From: Myroides odoratus DSM 2801
Lineage (GTDB): Bacteria > Bacteroidota > Bacteroidia > Flavobacteriales > Flavobacteriaceae
Assembly: GCF_000243275.1 (NCBI RefSeq)
Contig: NZ_CM001437.1
Location: forward strand, 3,345,192-3,409,191
Length of the DNA stretch: 64,000 bases
Direction of reading: 5' to 3'
Shown here: positions 27,272 to 36,758 of the stretch, one piece after another
Numbering within the stretch: position 1 is the first letter of the stretch
How the letters are laid out: every line of letters starts with the position of its first letter
Translations under genes and position numbers: made by a program
The notes under the pieces: model-generated
Database searches by the model: none
The model's input: only the letters and a program-made list of their open reading frames with translations
What the model was told of the DNA's origin: nothing

Positions 27272-28084
27272 TTATTGTTTTTTTCTATACGCGTGAGGAG
27301 AAATATTCATATGACTTTTAAAAAATCTCGAAAAGTAAGAAGCTGTTTCAAAACCAAGAGCCAAAGCGCATTCCTTTATTGATTTTGTTGAGTGTTTTAA
27401 TAAAAATTGACTTTCCAACAAGATTCGTTCATGTATGATTTGAAGGGCAGTATGTCCTGTTTCCTCTTTGACAACTTCAGTTAAATGTTTTGCAGATACA
27501 TTGAGGGTAGAAGCATATTGACCAATAGAGTTCCAAGTTGAAAAATACTGATCAACTAGTTTTTTAAATTCATAGGTGACTTGATAATTTCGATTCATGT
27601 TTTTTTCAAATCCCAATAAACAGAACTCACAAGCACGGTTGTATTCATACAAAATTTCCATGACTAACAGTCGCACAATATCAAGGTGATAAGCATATTG
27701 CAAATCAATTTCATTTTTAATCGCTGTAAACTTATCTGCAACAAGTTGAAATCTTGTATGTAATTCATACATAGGCGGATAATTATTATTGAGTAATAAT
27801 AGTTCATCTACAATTTCATCCTTCAAAAAGATCTTTTGTAAAAAAGTTTTGGTAAAAAATAATTGTTTGACTTCTAAATCAGGAGAAATATCACTGGTAG
27901 AGAGTATAACATTAGGAGAGATAATTGCAATTGTACCAGGATTTAATTTGAATTGGTGAAATCCAGCTTTGATGGTACTAAAACCATGATGACAGATTAA
28001 AATAGTATAATAATCATTTTTTGTAGGAATCTCTATTTTTAGGTTTTCAATTCCTTCATAATATTTTAATTCTTGGTCTATCAT
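27272..28084 (-). CDS. AraC-family transcriptional regulator
   Basis: 270 residues. The N-terminal ligand domain (about 1-165) has cupin-like character (NPGTIAIISPNVILSTSDISP). The C-terminal double helix-turn-helix is clear (STLNVSAKHLTEVVKEETGHTALQIIHERILLESQFLLKHSTKSIKECALALGFETASYFSRFFKSHMNISPHAYRKK). It sits upstream of an MFS exporter in the same orientation with a 143-base gap, so it probably activates that gene. The inducer is unknown. Confidence 0.92.
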   Translation of the reverse strand: MIDQELKYYEGIENLKIEIPTKNDYYTILICHHGFSTIKAGFHQFKLNPGTIAIISPNVILSTSDISPDLEVKQLFFTKTFLQKIFLKDEIVDELLLLNNNYPPMYELHTRFQLVADKFTAIKNEIDLQYAYHLDIVRLLVMEILYEYNRACEFCLLGFEKNMNRNYQVTYEFKKLVDQYFSTWNSIGQYASTLNVSAKHLTEVVKEETGHTALQIIHERILLESQFLLKHSTKSIKECALALGFETASYFSRFFKSHMNISPHAYRKKQ

Positions 28085-28136
28085 CTCAGTTTATTTAGCG
28101 TTAAAATGTAAGAATAACGCTACTTCATGTTTGCAA

Positions 28137-28880
28137 TTATTCTTCTACCTCCATCAAGCAATAAAAATGAACCACTCTATCCACACAAATTTGGTAGTGT
28201 AATTGGTTGTTTTCTTGCAGAAGATGCACTTCACAAGTGTCGTTGATTCGCGTTTCTTTCAAGAAGTGCATGTCAATGACCTGTATTTTATCTACGGCTT
28301 GTTGACAAGCAAAAGCAGCGTCAATACACCATTCCAAATATTTGATATTCGTTACGTGATGCACCATATCCAAATCAGATAGCTTAACGCGTAGCTCATC
28401 AATTTTGTGATAGGCTCCTTTGTGCAGTTTTGCAAATTCCGCCTGTGTTACCTTTTTATCCGTGTATTTGATAAAATGTTCGTGGGGTAAAGCAATGAGT
28501 TCTGGTCTACGGCGTTCTGTATTGATAATCACCCATAGAGAGGAAGCCACTGCAATGAGCTGTTCACCGAGATAAACCTCAAAATTTCGAATAGATCGCA
28601 CACCATCTAAGCGTTCAATCCAAGTGCTAATGGTAATCTTATCTTGCCATTGAGGGAGTTCAGCTTTCTTTTCTACTCTAAACTTGCTGAGTACCCACGC
28701 TTGGTTGTGTTTTTTTAAATCCCAGAAACTAATTCCACCAAGCACCGAATGATCTGCTGAAACACTTTGAATGAGTTTACATAAATCAACCCATTTTAGA
28801 TGTCCAGAAGGAGAGCATGCAAAGAAGTCTATTTCATAAGATTGTTGGTGAATGGATGTAAATTGGTTGGAAATGGGCAT
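28137..28880 (-). CDS. Acyl-ACP thioesterase
   Basis: 247 residues containing two hotdog repeats, as in the FatA/FatB-like bacterial acyl-ACP thioesterase family. Visible features are YEIDFFACSPSGHLKWVDLCKLIQSVSADHS, ISTWIERLDGVRSIRNFEV, and in the second repeat LSDLDMVHHVTNIKYLEWCID with the N and H catalytic-type positions. It releases free fatty acids from acyl-ACP. It lies 6 bases from miaA on the same strand and is probably its operon partner. Confidence 0.87.
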   Translation of the reverse strand: MPISNQFTSIHQQSYEIDFFACSPSGHLKWVDLCKLIQSVSADHSVLGGISFWDLKKHNQAWVLSKFRVEKKAELPQWQDKITISTWIERLDGVRSIRNFEVYLGEQLIAVASSLWVIINTERRRPELIALPHEHFIKYTDKKVTQAEFAKLHKGAYHKIDELRVKLSDLDMVHHVTNIKYLEWCIDAAFACQQAVDKIQVIDMHFLKETRINDTCEVHLLQENNQLHYQICVDRVVHFYCLMEVEE

Positions 28881-28886
28881 AATTGA

Positions 28887-29807
28887 TTAATTTAGTTGCT
28901 CAGTAATCGCTGCTATAATCAGTTTTGGGTCTGTTTGATAGGGATACCAAGTGGCGTTTGGCGTTCTTTTGAACCAAGTAATTTGTCTCTTGGCAAATCG
29001 ACGCGTATTTTTTTTGATTTCTTCGATTGCTTCTTCAAGCGTACCTTCTCCATTAAAATAATGGAAGAGTTCACGATAGCCTACGGTTTGTAAAGCATTT
29101 AGTTCTTGATAGGGCAGTAGGGCTTGTACTTCTTCTAAAAGTCCTCCTTCTAGCATGAGATCCACGCGTTTGTTGATGCGATCATACATGATTTCACGCG
29201 GAGCTTCTAAACCAATAACGATGGGAATAAAGTTGCGCTGAACCTTCTTTTTCGCTAGAAAACTAGAATAGGGTTGTCCTGTTCCAATCGAAACCTCTAG
29301 GGCACGTGTAACACGTTGCGGATTGTCTAAGGCTACCTTTTCGTAGTGCACCGGGTCTAACTCCTTGAGTTGAGCTTGAAGATAAGGCAAGCCTTTTTCC
29401 TCTAGTGCTTGGTTGAGTTCTTCTCGTATACGTGGATCAATATCTGGGAATTCATCCAATCCTTCTAAAATGGCATTGACATACAATCCAGAGCCTCCAA
29501 CCAGTACTTGCACGTTGTTTTGCTCAAATAGGCGGTCCAAATGCGCAATGGCATCACGTTCAAAATCCCCTACAGAGTAGGAATCCTGAATGCTGATATG
29601 TTGAATAAAGTGATGCGGTACCGCGGCGAGTTCCTTTTGGGAGGGAACAGCAGTACCTAGTGTCATTTCTTTAAAGAATTGACGGCTATCACAAGATAGA
29701 ATTTCACATTGAAAATGTTGAGCTAATTGTATAGCTAAAGCCGTTTTTCCGATGGCTGTTGGGCCAATAACGACAAGTAAATAATGGGGTTTATCGGGTA
29801 AAGACAT
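28887..29807 (-). CDS. miaA: tRNA dimethylallyltransferase
   Basis: 306 residues. The P-loop GPTAIGKT (about 14-21), SCDSRQFFKEMTLGTAVP, HHFIQHISIQDSYSVGDFERDA, VGGSGLYVNAI and KKNTRRFAKRQITWFKR define MiaA. It transfers a dimethylallyl group to A37 of tRNAs reading UNN codons. It overlaps the ion channel gene by 17 bases, suggesting translational coupling. Confidence 0.96.
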   Translation of the reverse strand: MSLPDKPHYLLVVIGPTAIGKTALAIQLAQHFQCEILSCDSRQFFKEMTLGTAVPSQKELAAVPHHFIQHISIQDSYSVGDFERDAIAHLDRLFEQNNVQVLVGGSGLYVNAILEGLDEFPDIDPRIREELNQALEEKGLPYLQAQLKELDPVHYEKVALDNPQRVTRALEVSIGTGQPYSSFLAKKKVQRNFIPIVIGLEAPREIMYDRINKRVDLMLEGGLLEEVQALLPYQELNALQTVGYRELFHYFNGEGTLEEAIEEIKKNTRRFAKRQITWFKRTPNATWYPYQTDPKLIIAAITEQLN

Positions 29808-30645
29808 CTCCTAATTTTTGGCCGCAATTATAGCAATAATTAGCGTCATCATCATAAATTGTTGTTGTACAAGAAGAACAAGTTCTTCTTCGTCTAGCAT
29901 CAATGCTTTTATTTCGTTTTAAGCTTGTAAATTCCGCTGTTACAATTCCAGTAGGAACGGCAATAATACCATATCCCATAATCATAATAAACGAAGCAAT
30001 CATCTGTCCGATTGTGGTCTGCGGAGCAATATCTCCATAACCAACTGTCGTAAGGGTTACAATACACCAATAGATACTTTTCGGTATACTGGTAAAGCCA
30101 TTGTCTTTGCCTTCAATAACATACATCAAGGCCCCTAGTAAAATCGAAACAACCACGATAAAGTAGATGAAAACAATGATTTTCGTTCTACTCGCTTTGA
30201 TTGCAAGCTTTAAGTTGGACTCTTGTCCGATGTAAGGAACTAAGTTTAAAATACCGAATAAACGCAGTAAACGCAGGGCTCGAACTACAGATAAAATACC
30301 TAAATCCGAAACAAAGAACGACAAATACATCGGCATAATCGAGATTAAATCGACAATACCATAGAAGCTGAAAATGTACTTCAGCGGTTGTTTGTTACAG
30401 ATAATCCGCAACACGTATTCAATCGTAAAGAAAATAGTAATCACCCATTCCAATACCTTCAGTAGGGTGTGATGTTTCATGTCGTAGCTCTCAATAGACT
30501 CCAACATAACCAAAATCACACTCAATAGAATCACTGCGAGTAGAACTAAATCGAATAGTTTACCAGCAAATGTATTGGAGCCATAGATGATGATATAAAT
30601 CTTCTGTTTAAGAATATCCCACTTATTTTTTAGTCTGCGTCTCAA
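29791..30645 (-). CDS. Voltage-gated-type potassium channel with C-terminal zinc ribbon
   Basis: 284 residues. Six hydrophobic segments lie between about 25 and 230. An S4-like segment carries regularly spaced arginines (LSVVRALRLLRLFGIL). The pore loop contains TVGYGD, the K+ selectivity filter. The C-terminal 35 residues hold two Cys pairs (CSSC...CYNCG), a zinc-ribbon pattern. It should conduct K+ across the inner membrane. The ribbon is an unusual cytoplasmic tail and may serve assembly or redox sensing, which is inference. It overlaps miaA by 17 bases. Confidence 0.9.
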   Translation of the reverse strand: MRRRLKNKWDILKQKIYIIIYGSNTFAGKLFDLVLLAVILLSVILVMLESIESYDMKHHTLLKVLEWVITIFFTIEYVLRIICNKQPLKYIFSFYGIVDLISIMPMYLSFFVSDLGILSVVRALRLLRLFGILNLVPYIGQESNLKLAIKASRTKIIVFIYFIVVVSILLGALMYVIEGKDNGFTSIPKSIYWCIVTLTTVGYGDIAPQTTIGQMIASFIMIMGYGIIAVPTGIVTAEFTSLKRNKSIDARRRRTCSSCTTTIYDDDANYCYNCGQKLGDVFTR

Positions 30646-30656
30646 CGTATATACTT

Positions 30657-32006
30657 TTAATAATGGATTAATTTATAACCGGTTTTCTTATTCAAATAAT
30701 TGAGAATAATATTTCTGTTGTTGCGGTGAAAGGTAATAGGCGTAAGGTTTGCCGCAATCCTTGCGGGATCGTTGATTTGATAATTCAAATCGTAAAAACA
30801 ATAGCCGGCTAGCTTTCCGCTTTCCATCACTACAGCGCTTCTCTCGTTGATGGTGCGTCCCTTATCGAGGATCAACACATTGCCATCATCTAGGTTGTAA
30901 TGTTGTAATAAGTTAATTAATAACGTATTATATTCTTGAAATGCTAAATCAAATGTAGTACAAAAAGTCTCTTCTGTTACTTTTTTTGATTTTTTTTCAT
31001 GTAAAACTTCCAAGTAAAAAGGCTGTTCAAAATCAGCCGTGATTTTATCTACAAATTTTCTCCCTTCAGCTAAGGAAGTAAAAGCCATGTGATTTCTTTT
31101 ACGACCATCTGTTTTTTCTAAGCTGAAATAAAAATAACCTTGCAGGTTGGTTTTTACATACAGCGAATAGGGGAAAATCCCTTTTTTGGTTACTTTGTTG
31201 TATTTGGGTTTATTTAAAAGAATTTCTTCTGCTTCTTTTAAAATAGCAATCAGTTCATTTCCTGTTTTTTCGAACGTAACGGTATACGTTTCTTTTTGAA
31301 CTTTTTTGAATAGAACAGAATTATTGGTAAAGTGCTGCATGATCTTCTTCTTGATGTTGCGACTTTTACCAATGAAGATGATTTCACCTTCTTCGTTGTG
31401 GATATAGTAAATACCAACCGAAGTAGGGAGGTTATCTGTTATATCAAAAAACTTGGGATTAAGTCCTGTTTTAATATCCGACTTAATCATGCTAGTTAGT
31501 ATTGTTTTTTCGGTGTCTTTTGATAAGAGTAGCTGAAATAGTTTGAGTGTTGCTAAGGCATCACCATAAGCACGATGGCGGTCTGCCAAGGGAATTCCCA
31601 AGGTGCGCACCAATTTTCCCAAACTATACGAAGGCATTTCAGGTAATAACTTTTGAGCGAGCTCAACAGTACACAACGTATCCTTTTGAAAATCATATCC
31701 CAAACGGCTAAATTCATTGCGCAACACGCGATAATCAAACGCTGCATTATGTGCTACCAGCACACAATCTTCTGTCATTTCGATAATGCGTTTCGCTAAT
31801 TCATGAAATTTTGGTGCTAAGCGAAGCATAGCACTATTAATCCCTGTCAGTTTTACCACGAAGGGTTGTATTTCTTTTTGGGGATTGACTAAACTAATGA
31901 GTTGGTCAACAATCTGATGACCATCAAATTTATAAATGGCAATCTCGGTTATCCCTTCTTCATTAAACTGACCCCCTGTGGTCTCTATATCTAAAATTGC
32001 GTACAA
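30657..32006 (-). CDS. DnaQ-like 3'-5' exonuclease fused to a GIY-YIG domain
   Basis: 449 residues. The N-terminal DEDDh exonuclease (about 1-165) shows AILDIETTGG, VAHNAAFDYRVL and HRAYGDALAT. The middle (about 190-270) is a UvrC/Cho-type GIY-YIG domain: SVGIYYIHNEEGEIIFIGKSRNIKKKI. The C-terminal 180 residues lack a recognised domain. Such fusions occur in several phyla and are presumed to act in DNA repair. It lies 11 bases from the channel gene and 7 bases from the YggS gene, all on the minus strand. Confidence 0.88.
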   Translation of the reverse strand: MYAILDIETTGGQFNEEGITEIAIYKFDGHQIVDQLISLVNPQKEIQPFVVKLTGINSAMLRLAPKFHELAKRIIEMTEDCVLVAHNAAFDYRVLRNEFSRLGYDFQKDTLCTVELAQKLLPEMPSYSLGKLVRTLGIPLADRHRAYGDALATLKLFQLLLSKDTEKTILTSMIKSDIKTGLNPKFFDITDNLPTSVGIYYIHNEEGEIIFIGKSRNIKKKIMQHFTNNSVLFKKVQKETYTVTFEKTGNELIAILKEAEEILLNKPKYNKVTKKGIFPYSLYVKTNLQGYFYFSLEKTDGRKRNHMAFTSLAEGRKFVDKITADFEQPFYLEVLHEKKSKKVTEETFCTTFDLAFQEYNTLLINLLQHYNLDDGNVLILDKGRTINERSAVVMESGKLAGYCFYDLNYQINDPARIAANLTPITFHRNNRNIILNYLNKKTGYKLIHY

Positions 32007-32013
32007 TATTATC

Positions 32014-32700
32014 CTATTTGTTTAATTCGTAATTGCGTTCTCCGAAAATAGTACTTCCTATTCTAATCATCGTACTTCCGCAGTCGATAGCGATAGGGTA
32101 GTCATTACTCATCCCCATGGATAATGTTTTGCATTCCACATTGGGTAAGTGATTGTAGGTTTGTACCTTTTCAAAAATATGGTGTAGTGTAGAAAATTCT
32201 TGTCTAATTTGATCTTGGTTTTCAGTGAATGTTGCCATTCCCATTAACCCTTGGATCTTAATGTGGTGTAAGGCTTTGAAAGCTTCACTGTCTAGAAGTT
32301 CGAATAGTTCGTCTTCACTTAAGCCGAATTTCGTTTCTTCATCGGCAATAAACAGCTGCAATAAACAGGGAATAACGCGATTATTTCGCTCCGCTTGTTT
32401 ATCGATTTCAGTTAGTAAACGCAGACTATCAACAGCGTGAATCAAAGCGACGAAAGGAGCCATATACTTTACTTTATTGCGCTGTACGTGCCCAATCATA
32501 TGCCACTCTATGTCTTGAGGGAGAGCGTCATACTTATCCGTCATTTCTTGTATCTTATTCTCACCGAAAACTCTTTGTCCTGCTTCATATGCTTCTAAAA
32601 TAGCCGCATTGGGTTTAGTTTTAGAAACAGCAACCAACTGTACCTGTGCAGGTAAGTCAGCTTTAATTCGTTTTAGATTCTCAGCAATCATTGACATCAT
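32014..32700 (-). CDS. YggS-family PLP-binding protein
   Basis: 228 residues. The family core is VQLVAVSKTKP (PLP Lys near 27), RVFGENKIQEMTDKY, EWHMIGHVQRNKVKYM, KFGLSE, IQGLMGMATFTEN and LSMGMSNDYPIAIDCGSTMIRIGSTIFGERN. YggS/PLPBP proteins buffer free PLP and keep amino acid pools balanced; no catalysis is established. Three ATGs lie within four codons at the start (32700, 32697 and 32691), so the exact one is uncertain. It sits between DUF1015 and exonuclease genes in one direction. Confidence 0.94.
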   Translation of the reverse strand: MMSMIAENLKRIKADLPAQVQLVAVSKTKPNAAILEAYEAGQRVFGENKIQEMTDKYDALPQDIEWHMIGHVQRNKVKYMAPFVALIHAVDSLRLLTEIDKQAERNNRVIPCLLQLFIADEETKFGLSEDELFELLDSEAFKALHHIKIQGLMGMATFTENQDQIRQEFSTLHHIFEKVQTYNHLPNVECKTLSMGMSNDYPIAIDCGSTMIRIGSTIFGERNYELNK

Positions 32701-32709
32701 ATTGTAATT

Positions 32710-33927
32710 TTAAATTTCGTAGGTTAATAACCCATTCATGAACTTAGGTTCAATATAGGTGCTCTTTGGCGGCATGATTAAATCATTATCCGCTACTAGT
32801 TTGATTTCATGTACATTGGTTGGGTATAACATAAAACCAACCTCATATTCTCCATCATCAACTAATTCTTTAATCGCTACAATGGATTCATTTCCGGGAA
32901 TGTAATCGATTCTAGCATCATTTCTTAAATCATCCAATCCTAAGATAGGATTTAAAACAGCGTCATATAAAATTTGTGCATCGAGTTGCATTAAAATATC
33001 GTCTGTTTTAATTTTATCCTTGAGTTTGAGGGAGTAAAAATCTCCATCCAAGTACATGCCAAATTCCATCTTTTTGGAGGGTTTCCACAACTGTTGTTGC
33101 TTGTTTTTTACGTTGAATTTCTCGCTTAATAAAGCTAAAAACTCCTCTTTACTATGATTGTTTAAATCGTGGATAATGCGATTAAACTCATAAATTTTAA
33201 TGTTGTTTTCTGCAATTAAGAACGTCATGACCGTATTGCTATGCGAATGCGGTTCAAAACCATTTTCTTTCTTGAGTAATGCGGCAGAGGCAAAGCGATG
33301 GTGTCCATCCGCAATATACAGCTCTGAAATAGCATCAAATTCTTGGCATAACCAATCAATACACGCCTGATCATCCACTTTCCAAATCGTATGTCGCTCT
33401 TTGGTTACGGTTGTAAAATCGTAAATGGGGCGATTCTCTTTGTAGGTTGCAATCCACGCATTGATATCTTCTTTATCAGGATACATCATCAGTACGGGTT
33501 CAGTATTAAATCGACTGTGATACAAGTATTCTTTAAAGAGATTGACACGGTATTCTAGCGTATCTTCATGCCTTTTGATGATGTTATTTTCGTAATCTTC
33601 AATGCAAGTTCCCGCAACAATACCTGTGAATTTCCAGTTTTTTGTCTCAATTTGATAGAGATATAAAACGGGAGTGTCTTCCTTTGTTAAGATTCCTTCC
33701 TTTTTAAAATCATTAAACTTAGCTGCAACCATTTTAAATCGCTTATCGCTAGTTACCTTTTGAGGATTGACGTAAGCTGGGTTTAAAACGTGTAGAAATG
33801 AAAAAGGATTGTAATCTAAAAGATAGGCTAATTCTACCGCATTGTAGTCTTCAAAGGACCTACAAGTTACCAAATTAGCTTTATCTCGTGTTGGGCGTAT
33901 ACCCTGGAAAGGAATTATTTTTGCCAT
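32710..33927 (-). CDS. DUF1015 family protein
   Basis: 405 residues, full length for the family. The start AKIIPFQGIRPTRDKANLVTCRSFEDYN and the internal IADGHHRFASAALLKKE are diagnostic of DUF1015 (a SerB-like HTH-linked family often found beside serine biosynthesis genes in Bacteroidetes). Biochemical function is not established. No serA or serC is adjacent here. It is 9 bases upstream of the YggS gene on the same strand. Confidence 0.92.
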   Translation of the reverse strand: MAKIIPFQGIRPTRDKANLVTCRSFEDYNAVELAYLLDYNPFSFLHVLNPAYVNPQKVTSDKRFKMVAAKFNDFKKEGILTKEDTPVLYLYQIETKNWKFTGIVAGTCIEDYENNIIKRHEDTLEYRVNLFKEYLYHSRFNTEPVLMMYPDKEDINAWIATYKENRPIYDFTTVTKERHTIWKVDDQACIDWLCQEFDAISELYIADGHHRFASAALLKKENGFEPHSHSNTVMTFLIAENNIKIYEFNRIIHDLNNHSKEEFLALLSEKFNVKNKQQQLWKPSKKMEFGMYLDGDFYSLKLKDKIKTDDILMQLDAQILYDAVLNPILGLDDLRNDARIDYIPGNESIVAIKELVDDGEYEVGFMLYPTNVHEIKLVADNDLIMPPKSTYIEPKFMNGLLTYEI

Positions 33928-34013
33928 TCTTTACTATATGGTATCAAAAAATAAGACAATCGACAATGATATCGATTGTCTTGGTATGATTGTTTGTTTT
34001 ATTTACTGTTTAA

Positions 34014-34901
34014 TTAAGAAAACATTTTCGCCACTTTCTCTGCTTTTTTGCTTTCTGAATAGTCATAAAATCCTTCTCCTGATTTTACACCTAATTTACC
34101 AGCCATTACCATATTTACTAATAACGGACATGGTGCATATTTAGGGTTTTTGAAACCGTCATACATCACGTTTAGAATAGATAAACACACATCTAAACCA
34201 ATGAAGTCAGCCAATTGTAAAGGTCCCATTGGATGAGCCATTCCCAATTTCATTACCGTGTCAATTTCCTCAACACCAGCAACACCATTGTACAATGTTT
34301 CAATTGCTTCGTTGATCATTGGCATTAAGATACGGTTCGCTACGAAACCTGGGTAATCGTTTACTTCTGTTGGTGTTTTGTCCAATTTCAACGATAAATC
34401 CATAATTGCTTTCGTTACTTCATCCGTTGTATTGTATCCTCTGATGATCTCTACCAATTTCATGATTGGCACTGGATTCATAAAGTGCATACCAATTACG
34501 CGCTCTGGGTTTTTTACAACCGATGCAATTTGCGTAATAGAGATAGAAGAGGTATTGGATGCTAAAATCACATCCTCTCTACAAACAGCGCTTAATTCTT
34601 TGAAAATATTTAGTTTTAAATTAATATTTTCTGTTGCTGCTTCAATCACTAAATCCGCATTAACAACACCATCTTTAATTTCTGTATAGGTGATAATATT
34701 TTCGATCGTTGCTTTTTTGTCTGCTTCTGTAATAGAACCTTTCGCAATCATTCGATCTAAATTTTTGCTAATCGTATTCATTCCTCTTTCAATCGCTTGT
34801 TCAGAGATATCGATTAAAAGTACTTTAAAGCCTTTTTGAGCAAAAGTATGAGCAATTCCATTTCCCATTGTTCCTGCACCAATTACAGCAATATTTTTCA
34901 T
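34014..34901 (-). CDS. 3-hydroxyacyl-CoA (3-hydroxybutyryl-CoA) dehydrogenase
   Basis: 295 residues. The N-terminal Rossmann fold begins IAVIGAGTMGNGIAHTFAQKG. The catalytic region has IGMHFMNPVPIMKLVEII, and the C-domain has DYPGFVANRILMPMINEAIETL and KLGMAHPMGPLQLADFIGLDVCLSIL. It oxidises 3-hydroxyacyl-CoA to 3-ketoacyl-CoA with NAD+, in fatty acid or butyrate-type metabolism. It lies 33 bases downstream of an oxidoreductase gene on the same strand. Confidence 0.93.
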   Translation of the reverse strand: MKNIAVIGAGTMGNGIAHTFAQKGFKVLLIDISEQAIERGMNTISKNLDRMIAKGSITEADKKATIENIITYTEIKDGVVNADLVIEAATENINLKLNIFKELSAVCREDVILASNTSSISITQIASVVKNPERVIGMHFMNPVPIMKLVEIIRGYNTTDEVTKAIMDLSLKLDKTPTEVNDYPGFVANRILMPMINEAIETLYNGVAGVEEIDTVMKLGMAHPMGPLQLADFIGLDVCLSILNVMYDGFKNPKYAPCPLLVNMVMAGKLGVKSGEGFYDYSESKKAEKVAKMFS

Positions 34902-34934
34902 AAGTTAAGTATGTATTTACGAGTTAATGATTTG

Positions 34935-35900
34935 TTAGTTTTTAAATGCGTCTATGATTTGATAAGCCAAACGCAAAGCTTTTGTACCATCTTCTAGAGT
35001 AACCACGGGTCTTGTTTGATTGACAATCGCATCGTGAAACGTTTCTAGTTCATCTAAGATAGCATTATTTGGTAAAACCTTAGGATTATCATAGTAAATT
35101 TGTTTCTTTAATCCTTCGGCATTTTGCAAGATAAGATCGAAATCCCCAGGTGTTTCTGGAGCGTCTTTCATTTTTACTACCTCACATGTTTTCTCTAAAT
35201 AATCGACAGAGATATAAGCATCACGTTGGAAAAAACGCGATTTACGCATGTTTTTCATCGAGATTCTACTTGCTGTAACGTTAGCCACACATCCATTTTC
35301 AAACTCAATACGAGCATTGGCAATATCTGGGGATTCACTTAAAACAGATACCCCACTAGCACTCACGTGTTTTACGGGTGAATCTACCACACTAAGAATA
35401 GCATCTAAATCGTGAATCATCAAATCCAACACAACAGGTACATCTGTTCCTCTAGGATTAAATTCCGCTAAACGGTGTGTTTCAATGAACATGGGATTTT
35501 CAATTTTTGAACTTACCGCAACGAATGCTGGGTTAAAACGCTCCACATGTCCCACTTGTCCCAAAACGTTGTATTGTTTGGCTAAGTCAATAATAGCTTC
35601 CGCTTCTTCAACTGTAGTAGTAATGGGTTTTTCTAAAAAAACGTGTTTTCCCGCTTCAATGGCTTTTTTTGCACAGTCAAAATGGGAGAGTGTAGGAGTC
35701 ACAATATCAATAACATCAACGGCTTGAATTAATTCGTCAATGCTGTCAAATTTGGTGTAACCAAACTCTTGTGCTACTTTGTTTGCATTTTCTGCAAAAG
35801 GGTCATAAAAACCTACTAATTCGTATTTTTCTGATTGGTTCAGCAAACGCAAGTGAATTTTACCTAAATGCCCAGCTCCCAATACGCCAATTTTAAGCAT
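34935..35900 (-). CDS. Gfo/Idh/MocA-family oxidoreductase
   Basis: 321 residues. The Rossmann N-terminus is IGVLGAGHLGKIHLRLLNQ. The family EKP motif occurs in GKHVFLEKPITTTVEEAE near residue 95, followed by GHVERFNPA and a catalytic-type block VVLDLMIHDLDAIL. It is NAD(P)-dependent, acting on a sugar or related polyol. The exact substrate is not visible. It diverges from pcm. Confidence 0.9.
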   Translation of the reverse strand: MLKIGVLGAGHLGKIHLRLLNQSEKYELVGFYDPFAENANKVAQEFGYTKFDSIDELIQAVDVIDIVTPTLSHFDCAKKAIEAGKHVFLEKPITTTVEEAEAIIDLAKQYNVLGQVGHVERFNPAFVAVSSKIENPMFIETHRLAEFNPRGTDVPVVLDLMIHDLDAILSVVDSPVKHVSASGVSVLSESPDIANARIEFENGCVANVTASRISMKNMRKSRFFQRDAYISVDYLEKTCEVVKMKDAPETPGDFDLILQNAEGLKKQIYYDNPKVLPNNAILDELETFHDAIVNQTRPVVTLEDGTKALRLAYQIIDAFKN

Positions 35901-36020
35901 AAAAAATTATTTTGAACAAAAATAAAACTTATTTATGGAATGGGTAAAATTTCAGCTTTAAATCTTTTGCAATACTTTGTTTGGAAGGGATTAAAAGGTG
36001 TTTTTTATAAAAATATTGGT

Positions 36021-36028
36021 TACTTTTG
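36021..36028 (+). promoter_or_regulatory. Promoter -7 element of pcm
   Basis: TACTTTTG is an exact TAnnTTTG match. It lies 20 bases before the GTG start at 36048, which rules out the longer upstream reading frame as the translated start. Confidence 0.6.
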
Positions 36029-36047
36029 TATAAATTATTTAATTACA

Positions 36048-36689
36048 GTGAAGGATTCTACGAAGCATCAGGGATTGCGCAATCAGTTGGTTGAAGCATT
36101 GAAGGAAAAAGGCATTGAAGATCAAGCCGTACTTCAGGCGATTAGACGCATTCCTAGGCATTTATTTATAGATTCGAGTTTTGAAAATTTTGCCTATCAA
36201 AATACCGCTTTTCCCATAGGTGCAGGTCAAACCATCTCGCATCCTTATACCGTTGCTTTTCAATCGCAGTTGTTGCGAGTGAAACCAGAGGATAAGGTAT
36301 TGGAAATAGGAACGGGGAGTGGCTATCAAACGGCTGTTTTAGTCGCGATGGGAGCCAGAGTATACAGCATTGAACGCCAGTTGGAATTATATAAGAAAAC
36401 AGCTTTGCTGTTGCCAAAACTGGGCATTCGTGCTAAATTGCTGACCTTCGGCGATGGCTATAAAGGATTACCTAATTACGCCCCTTTTGATTCAATCATT
36501 GTAACAGCGGGTGCTCCTTTTATCCCACAAGCGCTAATGGGACAACTCAAAATAGGAGGACGCATGATTATTCCCGTAGGGGAGGATCAACAAACGATGA
36601 TTGAACTCATCCGCCTCAATGAAACTCAATTTGAAAAACACGAACACGGCGATTTTAAATTCGTACCGATGTTAGAAAATAAAAATTAA
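36048..36689 (+). CDS. pcm: Protein-L-isoaspartate O-methyltransferase
   Basis: 213 residues from a GTG (MKDSTKHQGLRNQLVEALKE). The open frame reaches back to 35940 but crosses the promoter. Motifs are AFPIGAGQTISHPYTVAFQSQLL (the PCMT GQTIS..P..VA pattern), the SAM loop VLEIGTGSGYQTAVL, and APFDSIIVTAGAPFIPQALMGQLKIGGRMIIPVG. It methylates L-isoaspartyl residues of damaged proteins to start repair. A terminator follows 13 bases after the stop. Confidence 0.95.
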   Translation: MKDSTKHQGLRNQLVEALKEKGIEDQAVLQAIRRIPRHLFIDSSFENFAYQNTAFPIGAGQTISHPYTVAFQSQLLRVKPEDKVLEIGTGSGYQTAVLVAMGARVYSIERQLELYKKTALLLPKLGIRAKLLTFGDGYKGLPNYAPFDSIIVTAGAPFIPQALMGQLKIGGRMIIPVGEDQQTMIELIRLNETQFEKHEHGDFKFVPMLENKN

Positions 36690-36700
36690 ACGAATTAAAA

Positions 36701-36724
36701 AAGCATCCCGAGGGATGCTTTTTG
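36701..36724 (+). terminator. Rho-independent terminator after pcm
   Basis: AAGCATCCC / GGGATGCTT stem closing on GA, then TTTTG; also usable on the minus strand for the DsrE gene. Confidence 0.82.
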
Positions 36725-36758
36725 TTTGGAAAAAGGGACTTGTTAAGTTGTTGTTTAT

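Noticed and set aside
35940..36047. A longer N-terminus for pcm
   Set aside because: The TACTTTTG promoter lies inside it, and the family starts at KDSTKHQGLRNQLV.
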